Source: an uncultured Paracoccaceae bacterium (GTDB lineage Bacteria > Pseudomonadota > Alphaproteobacteria > Rhizobiales > Amorphaceae). From it: a DNA stretch of 34,491 bases. The stretch spans positions 1-34,491 of the forward strand of contig CAKZYH010000371.1 in assembly GCA_937884725.1 (NCBI GenBank), written 5' to 3'. A program made the position numbers and the translations under genes. The notes beneath the pieces are model-generated. The model searched no databases. It was not told the origin of the DNA and was given only the letters and a program-made list of their open reading frames with translations. Below are positions 7,634-15,428 of this stretch, one piece after another (within the stretch, counting starts at the first letter, position 1; each line of letters opens with the position of its first letter).

Positions 7634-8629
7634 CTAAAGGGTCACCACAACCCTGCCCCGCACGCCGCCTTTCAAGATGCTGCGGCCAAGCTCCGGCAGA
7701 TCCTCAAGCGACGCTTCGGCGATCATGTCGTCGAGCTTGGCAAGCGGCAGATCGGTCGCCACCCGATCCCAAGCCGCAAGGCGCGGCTCACGCGGTTGCA
7801 TCACCGAATCGATGCCCAAAATGTTGGCGCCGCGCAGGAGGAACGGGATGACCGTCGCGCCCTCAAGCGCCGCGCCGCCGGCGAGCCCGACCGCCGCCGC
7901 GCTGCCGCCATACTGCAGCAGCGTCATCACATGGGCGAGCATGGCGCCCCCCACGGCATCAACGCAGCCCGCATAAGTCTCCCGGCCCAGCGGGCGTTTG
8001 GGCGCATCGGCAAGATCAGACCGGGGGACGATGGTGCTTGCCCCCAGCGACTTCAAATATGCTTCCTGCTCCGGCCGACCCGTCACGGCCGCAACCTCGT
8101 AGCCAAGGTTGGCCAGGATCGCGACAGCCACCGACCCCACACCGCCGGCAGCGCCGGTGACCAGCACAGGCTTTCCGCCGGGTGCCATGCCGTGCGCCTC
8201 CAGCGCCATCACCGCCAGCATCGACGTGAAGCCAGCTGTGCCAACCGCCATCGCCTGCCGCGCCGACAAACCCTTGGGCAGCGGCACCAGCCAGTCGCCC
8301 TTCACCCGCGCCTTGTCCGCGTAGCCACCCCACCAGACTTCGCCAACGCGCCAACCGGTGAGCACAACCTCGTCGCCCGGCGCGTAACGCGGATCGTCAG
8401 ACGCTTCCACAACACCGGCGAAATCGATGCCCGGAACGTGCGGGTAGTCACGGACCAAGCCGCCGCCCCCCGTCAGGCAAAGCCCGTCTTTATAGTTCAG
8501 CGTTGTGTGGGTGACCTTCACCGTCACCAGTTGATCGCCATCGGCCCCGGCGGGCAGCCGCGCCTCGTCGATGTCTTCCACCGCTGCGGACACCCCGCTG
8601 TCGGTCTTGTTGACGATGATGGCTCTCAT
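7634..8629 (-). CDS. acuI: Acrylyl-CoA reductase-like MDR oxidoreductase (AcuI/YhdH family)
   Basis: A 331-residue zinc-independent medium-chain dehydrogenase/reductase. Features are the N-terminal substrate segment TTLNYKDGLCLTGGGG, the YPHVPGIDFAGVV motif, and the nucleotide-binding loop VTGAAGGVGSVAVAI near residues 155-170. These match the AcuI/YhdH branch, which reduces acrylyl-CoA to propionyl-CoA with NADPH and protects marine bacteria from acrylate derived from DMSP. No DMSP lyase or demethylase gene is visible here, so a general acrylyl-CoA detoxification role is the safer statement. It is on the same strand as the channel gene downstream and the GbsR-type gene upstream, with gaps of 83 and 55 bases. 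Confidence 0.82.
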   Translation of the reverse strand: MRAIIVNKTDSGVSAAVEDIDEARLPAGADGDQLVTVKVTHTTLNYKDGLCLTGGGGLVRDYPHVPGIDFAGVVEASDDPRYAPGDEVVLTGWRVGEVWWGGYADKARVKGDWLVPLPKGLSARQAMAVGTAGFTSMLAVMALEAHGMAPGGKPVLVTGAAGGVGSVAVAILANLGYEVAAVTGRPEQEAYLKSLGASTIVPRSDLADAPKRPLGRETYAGCVDAVGGAMLAHVMTLLQYGGSAAAVGLAGGAALEGATVIPFLLRGANILGIDSVMQPREPRLAAWDRVATDLPLAKLDDMIAEASLEDLPELGRSILKGGVRGRVVVTL

Positions 8630-8684
8630 GGCGCGTCCCCGTGCTTTCTTATGGGGACGCCCTGCATGGCCTGCGCAGGCGTTG

Positions 8685-9278
8685 TCAACGGTCGGTGTTC
8701 GCCTCGTCCGCCCCGTCGTTCTCGTCCGGCTTGCGGCGACGCGGCAGCACGGACGCTGCCTTAAGCGCCAGATCGTTGATACGCGCGCCCAGAGCCAAGA
8801 GTTGCACGAGCCGGTCGGTCGGCAGGCGGTTCACGTCATCGTACCAACCGGTCAGCAGCTCGATGAGCTTGGTCATCTCCTCGATGCGCTCAAACGCGTA
8901 TGCTTCACCCTCACCGGGCGTATGGTGAAGTTGCAGCTCCCGCAGCTTGGTCAGAGTCGGGTCAATCTCCCGCCGTTTACGCTCCTCCACCAGCGTTCGC
9001 ACGATCACCCAAAGATCGTCCGGCGTGGTGAAGTACTCTCGGCGGTCACCCGGAATATGCTTCAGCCGCACAAGCTTCCACGCCTGAAGTTCCTTCAAGC
9101 CCATCGACACGTTGGAGCGTGAAAAGCCCAGTTGTTCTGAAATCTGCTCGGCGTTCAGCGGCGCTTCGTTAAGGAACAGCAGCGCGTAGATTTGCCCGAC
9201 GGTGCGGTTGATCCCCCACCGCGAGCCCATCTCGCCGAAGTGGAGGACAAACTCTTCATGGAGGGGTGAGAGATTCAC
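8685..9278 (-). CDS. GbsR/MarR-family transcriptional regulator
   Basis: A regulator of about 197 residues. Its winged helix (LNAEQISEQLGFSRSNVSMGLKELQ, then a wing with DRREYFTTPDD) and the opening LSPLHEEFVLHFGEMGSRWGINR match GbsR-type proteins, some of which sense choline or glycine betaine. The ORF track starts at a GTG at 9329, but the 5' stretch runs through a perfect hairpin (9300-9326). I prefer the GTG at 9278 because GAAGG lies five bases before it and it gives the N-terminus expected for the family. GTG codons at 9284 and 9290 are alternatives. The C-terminus is basic and acidic, hydrophilic and probably disordered. The nearby betaine operon makes an osmolyte-sensing role plausible; this is inference. 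Confidence 0.82.
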   Translation of the reverse strand: MNLSPLHEEFVLHFGEMGSRWGINRTVGQIYALLFLNEAPLNAEQISEQLGFSRSNVSMGLKELQAWKLVRLKHIPGDRREYFTTPDDLWVIVRTLVEERKRREIDPTLTKLRELQLHHTPGEGEAYAFERIEEMTKLIELLTGWYDDVNRLPTDRLVQLLALGARINDLALKAASVLPRRRKPDENDGADEANTDR

Positions 9279-9290
9279 GGGCACCTTCAC

Positions 9291-9326
9291 ACAAACGAAC
9301 GGCGCCCCAGCATGGCAGGGGCGCCG
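9291..9326 (-). terminator. Hairpin abutting the gbsR-like gene: fbpA-like terminator or attenuator
   Basis: CGGCGCCCC, nine bases of loop, then GGGGCGCCG form a perfect nine-pair stem. Read on the minus strand it is followed by TTCGTTTGT, a T-rich but interrupted tail. It lies 66 bases after the stop of the iron-binding protein gene and a few bases before the gbsR-like start codons. It probably ends the upstream transcript or attenuates transcription into the regulator. Confidence 0.6.
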
Positions 9327-9391
9327 CACGTCTTACAAGCTTCGCGGTGACGCGGCGCAAGAACTCACGCCGCATCGTATCATTGACCGGC

Positions 9392-10393
9392 TTACTGGTA
9401 GCCGATCTCGTCCCAGATTTCCTGAGCACGCGTGGTGTCAGCGAATTCGGCGAGCGAGATGGTGTCGCGCTTAAAGTCGCCAAGCGACTTCACACCGTCA
9501 GACGGCTCAATATCAGCCACCACAGGGAACTCGTCGTTGCCGTCGGCGAGCATCTTCTGGGCCTCGGGAGACACCAGATACTCCACGAACTTCATGGCGT
9601 TTTCGGCATTGGGCGCATTCTTCGCCACAGCAACCGCCGAGATGTTCTGGTGAATACCGCGGTCATCCTGGTTCGGGAACACAACGCCCACCATGTCGGT
9701 GCTGCCGGTTAGGCCTTCCACTTCTTTGCGCAGCGCGCGAGCGAAGTAGTAGTGGTTGGCCACAACGATGTCGCACTCACCGGAGACGATCGCGCGGATC
9801 TGGTCGGTGTCGCCACCTTGCGGGTCGCGGGCGAGGTTGTTCTTCAGGCCCATCGCCCACTCTTTGGCAGCGTCCTCGCCGGCGTGCGCGATGATCGACT
9901 GCAGCAGAGCCAGCATGTAAACGTTGCTGCCCGAACGGGTGCAAACCATGCCTTCATACTGAGGATCGGCAAGCGCCTCGTAGGTCATCGGCGGGTTTTC
10001 GACGTCGTTCTTGTCGTAGAAGATGTTGCGAACGCGGGTCGATACGCCGAGCCACTCGCCGTCTGCATCGATCAGTTCAGCGGGAACTGAGCCCGACACA
10101 ACATCGGATTCCATCGGCGCCAGCAGGCCGAGACGCGCGGCACGGTCGATCCGACCGACGTCGACGGTGAGCAACACGTCTGCCGGGCTCAGCTCACCCT
10201 CGGACTGCATACGCTCGATCAGCTTGTCAGCGCTGTCTTCGATGCGGTTGACCGTGATGCCGGTCTTCTCGGTGAAGTTCGAGTAGATGGCTTCGTCGGT
10301 GTCGTAGTGGCGCGAAGAGAACAGGTTCACTTCGGCGGCAGATGCGATCGAAGTACCAGCCATGAGGCCAGCCAGGATCAACGCAGCGCGCAT
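9392..10393 (-). CDS. Fe(III) ABC transporter periplasmic binding protein (FbpA/FutA/AfuA-like)
   Basis: A 333-residue secreted binding protein. The signal peptide MRAALILAGLMAGTSIASA is followed by EVNLFSSRHYDTDEAIYSNF, typical of the FutA/FbpA family of ferric-iron binding proteins. The adjacent tyrosines in NHYYFARAL (near residue 205 of the mature region) are the usual iron ligands. I chose the ATG at 10393, preceded by GGAG at a good distance; the ORF track's longer start at 10426 would place charged residues before the signal peptide. No permease or ATPase gene is next to it, so it is an orphan binding protein that must work with components encoded elsewhere. A palindromic operator-like site lies upstream. 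Fe(III) is the expected ligand from the family; other metals cannot be excluded. Confidence 0.88.
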   Translation of the reverse strand: MRAALILAGLMAGTSIASAAEVNLFSSRHYDTDEAIYSNFTEKTGITVNRIEDSADKLIERMQSEGELSPADVLLTVDVGRIDRAARLGLLAPMESDVVSGSVPAELIDADGEWLGVSTRVRNIFYDKNDVENPPMTYEALADPQYEGMVCTRSGSNVYMLALLQSIIAHAGEDAAKEWAMGLKNNLARDPQGGDTDQIRAIVSGECDIVVANHYYFARALRKEVEGLTGSTDMVGVVFPNQDDRGIHQNISAVAVAKNAPNAENAMKFVEYLVSPEAQKMLADGNDEFPVVADIEPSDGVKSLGDFKRDTISLAEFADTTRAQEIWDEIGYQ

Positions 10394-10502
10394 TTTGCTT
10401 CTCCATATTTGGGATTTTCCTGGCAAATAATCCCGACAGGAGGCGCGTCAATATACGAGGTGAAGATCAGAACACTTTGAAACTACGCGTACTTTTATTG
10501 GA

Positions 10503-10530
10503 AATATTCTAAGAATATTACTAATATTCT
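10503..10530. promoter_or_regulatory. Palindrome plus third half-site upstream of the iron-binding protein gene
   Basis: AATATTCT-A-AGAATATT (10503-10519) is a perfect 17-base palindrome. A third copy of the half-site, AATATTCT, follows at 10523-10530 and runs into the last codons of tamB. The AT-rich block stands out from the GC-rich surroundings. Its position, about 110-127 bases upstream of the iron-binding protein start, suits an operator. I do not identify the cognate factor; an iron-responsive regulator is a guess from the neighbour. Confidence 0.55.
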
Positions 10531-13500
10531 CGTTCGTAGAACAAGCCGATCGTCTCCTGGTCAGTCAAAGCTTCGGCGCGCACCGTCAGGCCGCGGACAA
10601 TGTCGATGTTCACCGTCACGCCCGACGATCGCTCGCCCGCACGCACACCGAGATAGATGTTGTCCGAAATGTAGGCGCCCGCCTGTGCAGCCGGATTCCC
10701 TTCATCATCGGTGATAATCTCAAGGTCATCTAGCCCGGTGAATGCACGCAGTTGATCGAGCAGACCCGGACCGCCGTCAGAGCCGGCGAGTTCTGCGACG
10801 CCTGCTGCGAGTTCCGCCAGCTGGAACGCAGAAAGCTCGTTGATGCTTCGGCCAAACAGGAGTTGAGCCAACGCTTCGTCCTGCGGTAGCGCGGGAACTG
10901 ATTCCACGGTGATCGTCGGATTGGACGCAAGGCCTTCCACGATAATTCTGACTGTCACGTCAGTGCGGCGTTTTTCAGCGACCAGAAAGAGCTCGGGATC
11001 GAGATCGCCAAACAAGGTCACGCTACCCTCGGTGAACTCGATGCGCTGGCCGATAATCGAAAGCCGACCACGGATTAGCTCAAACCGCCCCACCGGCTGC
11101 ACATCATTAATCGGCCCGCGAATCACAAGTTGGCCACCAACTTCGGCATCAATCCCCCGGCCACGGATAAAGACGCGGGCAGGGGCGCTGATGGTCACGT
11201 CAAGCGTTGGCCCGCCACCCCGGCTCGTGCCTTCGTCGGGTTGTTCGGCGTACGGGCCAGCACGTGCGCGGCGCAGCGTTTCGGCGACGTCCACCGGCAA
11301 ACCCATGTGCTTCAAGTTGATCAGCGTGCCGGCGCCAGCGAGATTATCTGGCACGGTAATTTCGGCGCGTTGGATGTCGATCCGGCCAGAAACGTTCGGC
11401 GCCGACAGGGTACCAGTCACTCGCTGCGTCCCATCGAAGGTCACGGCAACCAGACGGCCATCGGCGTAACGCGTATTGTCAAACCGCACCGTGAGGTCGA
11501 GAGACTGCCCACCGCCGATACCGATGCGTCCGCTCGCTGAAACAATGCCGCCGCCAAGCTCTGCGCGTAAAGAGCGCAGGATCACCGTTTCGCCCGTGAA
11601 CTCCGCTGAGGCCGACCCGTTCTGCAGGACGACGCCGGTGCTCGGATCACGCAGCGTGAACCCACTCGCGCTGGCGGTGCCGCGCACCTGCGGCCGCGAT
11701 AGCGATCCGGTAACGGTCAGGTCCGCGCGCGCATCCCCGCTCACCGCACCGCCCCGCTCGGCCAAAGCGCGGTTCGCAAGGCTCAGCGGCGCGTCGGCCC
11801 GCACTGCAAGACGCAACCCAGCGCCCGATAGTGGTATGCGCCCCGATGCGTTCACCGAAAGACCGGAGCCGGAGGCGTCCGCGCGCGTCAGCGTCACCAC
11901 GTTGCGCGCAAAGTTGCCGTCGGCAGAGACCGACAGCGGACCGACACCGGCGGCCACGATGGGCGCCGCCGACACACCGCTGCCATTCAGCTGAAAGTTC
12001 ACTCGCGGCGAGGACGATGTGCCCGACAAACCGACCCGCCCCGATAAGCTCCCGCGCAACGCCAGCGACGGTGCAAACGCGTCGGCGAGCGACAGCGGCA
12101 TCGAGGTGAGAACCGCCGAAAGGTCCATCGCGTATCCAACACGGCCGGTGGCATCGATCCGTCCGCCAGCAACGCTCGCCGTTGCGTTCGATAAGGTGAC
12201 GGTGCCGGACGCGCAACGTCCCGCCACAGTCGCGCTGATCGGGCCGGCTGACCGCAGCACCGCGGCGGACGCGTTCTGCGTGCGCGCCTCAAACGTAGCC
12301 TCAGGGTCATCGCGCGACCCGGTGACCCGCGCATCCGCGTTAAGCGTGCCCGACAGGCCAAGATCGGCCGAAGCAATGTTGCCCAGACTAAGCGGCAGGT
12401 TCCGCGCCGTGACAGTCAGATCGAGCGCATCCCCCACATTGCCGCTCGCCGAAACCGTCCCGCCGCCCAGCGCAACATCAGCCCTTTGGAGCTCAAACGT
12501 GTCGCCGGCAAAGCTGCCATCGACGCGAACATCAACCGGCGCAATCCCTCGGCTCGACAACTCCGCGGCTGAAAGGCCGCTCACGGTGAGACCCACATCG
12601 CCGGTGAGTTGATCCGTGGTGCCTTGTGCGGTGACCTCGCCGTCGATGGTGCCGCGCAACCCAAGATCTGGCCGGACTAGGTTGGCGACGGTGAGCGATG
12701 CGGCATCGAAGTCTGCGGTGACGTCAATCCGATCACCGATTTCGCCGGCAATCTGCGCCGTCCCTCTCCCCATGGAGAGGAGCGTTTCGGCCAACAAGAA
12801 ATCGCCGTCCTTCGCGACGATGGTGGTCGGCGCTTGGAGCGTGACGCCCTCGCCGTCTTTCGTGATCGACAGCGCCTGCAGGTCGGCGGCAAAGCCATCT
12901 GTCTCCCGGCGCAGCCGCGCCTCAGCGCTCACGCTAGCACCCGCCACATCGCCGCGGGCGGTCAGCTGCGAGACCTCCCCGTCTCGGCGGGCGCGGAGTG
13001 ACAGTGTGCGGACATCAAACCCAGCGACGCTCGCCGCGCGCAGATCCGCCGTACCGTCAGCCAGCGGAACGCTAAACAGATGATCGATGGTCACGTCGAA
13101 CGCGGCAAACCCGATGCTGCTACCGGCAACGGCAATATCGCGCGCCTGCCCCACCGCACTGAGCGTTTGGGCATCGCCGTCAACGCTGAAATTTAGATCA
13201 GCATCGAGCGAACCGGCCGCCTCCAGCAGGGCGAGCGCGGCGAGCGAACCAAGATCCGGCACGCGGGCAGCGATGTCGCCGGTGAGAAGGCCGTCGGTGC
13301 TGGTGAGATCCCCCCGCAGCACCGCGCCCGCAATCTCGGCATCCAGGCCTGACAGCGTGTAGCGGCTCCCGGCAAGGTCGAAGCCCGCCAGCAAACGCGC
13401 CGGCGTGTCATCGACGCGTGCGGTCAGCGATAGATCGCCGGTTAAGCTCAGCTCGGGTTGATCGCGTTGCCAATCGCCATTGAAGGTGAGCGAAAGGTCG

Positions 13501-15428
13501 TCGATGTCCCGAGAGCCGACCGACAGCCGATCGCTGCTGACTGACGCGGAAATGTCGGGTGTCGCCGCCGCACCGGTGGCGCTCAGCTGCACCGTCACTG
13601 CGCCGCTCACCCCCTCGCGCAGATCGCCGACGTTGGCGAGCTGAAGCGCAGCCCGCAAATTGGCCTCGCCCGTGGTGAGGGCGCCGTTGGCGGCCATGCT
13701 GATGCTGTCGCCCGACAGGCGGAAAGCGTCGAACGACACGCCCTCGGCCGAGCGCGCGGCGCGCCCGCCAAGCTGGAGCCGGCCGGCAAGGAGACCATCA
13801 GCCGGCGTTCCTAGCGCCAAATCCTGGGCCGCACCGTCAAACCGCAAATCGAAAAGTCCATCAAAGCCGACGCTGCCGGCAGCATCCAGCGAGATGGTCC
13901 CGGAAAGCGCGCGCCCGGCCAGCGCCGAAAACGCCGAGAGGTTGTCAGCGCGGAGCTGATAACTCCCGTCGAGGCCATCGCCGACGGTCCCGGCAAAGCG
14001 CGTCGCAAAGGTGGTCGTGCGAAGGTCGGCGCGCTCCACGTTCACGGGGTTGCCCGCCGACCAAGAGCCGTTGGCGCGCAGGCTGAACGCGTCACCGATG
14101 GCGTCCGCCACCCCGCTCCCTGATTGCTCCAGCCCGCCGGCATCCCCCTCAATGGTGAACGTCACACGCCGCGCGTTCGGACTGCGCAGCCCTTCCGCCG
14201 CGCCCGAGGCACGCAGCGTCACGCTGTCCGCCACCAGGAAAGGTGTATCGAGACTGCTCACCTCAGCGTCGAACTGGTACGCCTCGCCCAAATCTCCGCC
14301 GAGAGCACCCGTGATCGCGATCCGCCCCACAGTCCCGTCGTCGACCCCGATCAGGGGCGTTGGCGAACCATCGGGCCGGGCAAGGACGGCATTGATGGAC
14401 ACATTCAGCGGGACAAAGTCCGGCGCCAGCTGACCCGAGAGCGAAACATCGGCAGCGCCACTCCTCAAGCTGAAGCGAGTAAGGCTAATGCCGCCGTCGG
14501 CGTCCCGCGCGCCCAGGAATGAGAGCTGCGAGCCACCGTCCACCAGCGGTTGGAAACGCTGCGCAACAAGCGGCCGGAAGTCGCCGGACAAATCACCAGA
14601 GACCTGAAGCGCGCCCTGGTCGTCGTCGACCCGCACAGTCCCGCTGAGCGTGTCCTCGCCGTTGGTGGAGAGCCTCACGTCAGCCGAGAAGTCAGACAGC
14701 GGCCCGTCGCCGGCAATCCGCAGATCGACCGAAGGCCGGCCTTCAATGCTCAGCGCGTTGGCCATCACCCCGTTGGGTGGCTCGGCAATATCGGCATTCA
14801 CCGTCAGTTGCCGGCTCTCGTTATTGAAGGCCGCTTCCAGGCTCAGCGTGCCCGGGCGGTCCTGCCGATCAACGGAGATGGCAGCATCCAGCGCCCCATC
14901 GGACAGGTTCGCGCGCCCTTGAAGCCCCACTTGGAACGCCGGCCCGACCAGTCCCTCTGCCACCGACACCGTGTCGACCGTTAGGTCGTCGATGATGACC
15001 GACACCGGAAGCTCGGGCAGCTGAAACTCGCCGTCGTCCGCTGCATCGGCGTCCGCACTGTCATCCTCCGGCGGTAAGGGGGCCCGCGTGATCGTGATGC
15101 TGTCGGCCACCAGCCGATCCACATCGAGCCGCCCGCGCAACAGCGCGAACCGCGACCACTCCAGCTCCACATCCTCCACCGTCAGCCAAACGCCCTCGCG
15201 GTCGGCGATGGTGAAAGACTGGAAGCGCACATCCGACGACAAGACGCCGTCTATGGCCCCGATGCGGATTTGCCGGTCCGGGGTCGATAGCTGGTTCTCG
15301 ACAAAGCGCACGAAGCGGGATTTATCGGCGTCCTGCGCGCCGGCGAAATTCACCACAAGCCCGACGCTGGCGAGTGCGGCGGCTCCAAACAGCCACTTTC
15401 TGAGCGAAGATCTCACGCCACGGGCCAT
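10521..15428 (-). CDS. tamB: TamB, inner-membrane-anchored subunit of the translocation and assembly module
   Basis: A 1635-residue protein. A single N-terminal membrane anchor (WLFGAAALASVGLVVNFAG) is followed by more than a thousand residues of repetitive beta-rich sequence rich in D, G, S and A. This is expected to form the lipid-carrying groove of AsmA/TamB-type bridge proteins. The C-terminal DUF490 (TamB) domain starts near residue 1270 and includes VGGQLVIRGPINDVQPVGRFELIRGRL, LPQDEALAQLLFGRS and a terminal aromatic motif LFYEREY. TamB spans the periplasm and works with TamA in the outer membrane; reported roles are outer-membrane protein insertion and phospholipid transport. The tamA stop and tamB start share a base (TGATG), so the two are translationally coupled. 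Confidence 0.93.
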   Translation of the reverse strand: MARGVRSSLRKWLFGAAALASVGLVVNFAGAQDADKSRFVRFVENQLSTPDRQIRIGAIDGVLSSDVRFQSFTIADREGVWLTVEDVELEWSRFALLRGRLDVDRLVADSITITRAPLPPEDDSADADAADDGEFQLPELPVSVIIDDLTVDTVSVAEGLVGPAFQVGLQGRANLSDGALDAAISVDRQDRPGTLSLEAAFNNESRQLTVNADIAEPPNGVMANALSIEGRPSVDLRIAGDGPLSDFSADVRLSTNGEDTLSGTVRVDDDQGALQVSGDLSGDFRPLVAQRFQPLVDGGSQLSFLGARDADGGISLTRFSLRSGAADVSLSGQLAPDFVPLNVSINAVLARPDGSPTPLIGVDDGTVGRIAITGALGGDLGEAYQFDAEVSSLDTPFLVADSVTLRASGAAEGLRSPNARRVTFTIEGDAGGLEQSGSGVADAIGDAFSLRANGSWSAGNPVNVERADLRTTTFATRFAGTVGDGLDGSYQLRADNLSAFSALAGRALSGTISLDAAGSVGFDGLFDLRFDGAAQDLALGTPADGLLAGRLQLGGRAARSAEGVSFDAFRLSGDSISMAANGALTTGEANLRAALQLANVGDLREGVSGAVTVQLSATGAAATPDISASVSSDRLSVGSRDIDDLSLTFNGDWQRDQPELSLTGDLSLTARVDDTPARLLAGFDLAGSRYTLSGLDAEIAGAVLRGDLTSTDGLLTGDIAARVPDLGSLAALALLEAAGSLDADLNFSVDGDAQTLSAVGQARDIAVAGSSIGFAAFDVTIDHLFSVPLADGTADLRAASVAGFDVRTLSLRARRDGEVSQLTARGDVAGASVSAEARLRRETDGFAADLQALSITKDGEGVTLQAPTTIVAKDGDFLLAETLLSMGRGTAQIAGEIGDRIDVTADFDAASLTVANLVRPDLGLRGTIDGEVTAQGTTDQLTGDVGLTVSGLSAAELSSRGIAPVDVRVDGSFAGDTFELQRADVALGGGTVSASGNVGDALDLTVTARNLPLSLGNIASADLGLSGTLNADARVTGSRDDPEATFEARTQNASAAVLRSAGPISATVAGRCASGTVTLSNATASVAGGRIDATGRVGYAMDLSAVLTSMPLSLADAFAPSLALRGSLSGRVGLSGTSSSPRVNFQLNGSGVSAAPIVAAGVGPLSVSADGNFARNVVTLTRADASGSGLSVNASGRIPLSGAGLRLAVRADAPLSLANRALAERGGAVSGDARADLTVTGSLSRPQVRGTASASGFTLRDPSTGVVLQNGSASAEFTGETVILRSLRAELGGGIVSASGRIGIGGGQSLDLTVRFDNTRYADGRLVAVTFDGTQRVTGTLSAPNVSGRIDIQRAEITVPDNLAGAGTLINLKHMGLPVDVAETLRRARAGPYAEQPDEGTSRGGGPTLDVTISAPARVFIRGRGIDAEVGGQLVIRGPINDVQPVGRFELIRGRLSIIGQRIEFTEGSVTLFGDLDPELFLVAEKRRTDVTVRIIVEGLASNPTITVESVPALPQDEALAQLLFGRSINELSAFQLAELAAGVAELAGSDGGPGLLDQLRAFTGLDDLEIITDDEGNPAAQAGAYISDNIYLGVRAGERSSGVTVNIDIVRGLTVRAEALTDQETIGLFYEREY

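Noticed and set aside
6510-7637. 375-residue plus-strand ORF rich in His, Arg and Gln
   Set aside because: It is antisense to the sodium channel gene and the LysE gene start; the composition is typical of a shadow frame.
7796-8764. 322-residue plus-strand ORF
   Set aside because: Antisense to the AcuI-like gene, which has intact motifs end to end.
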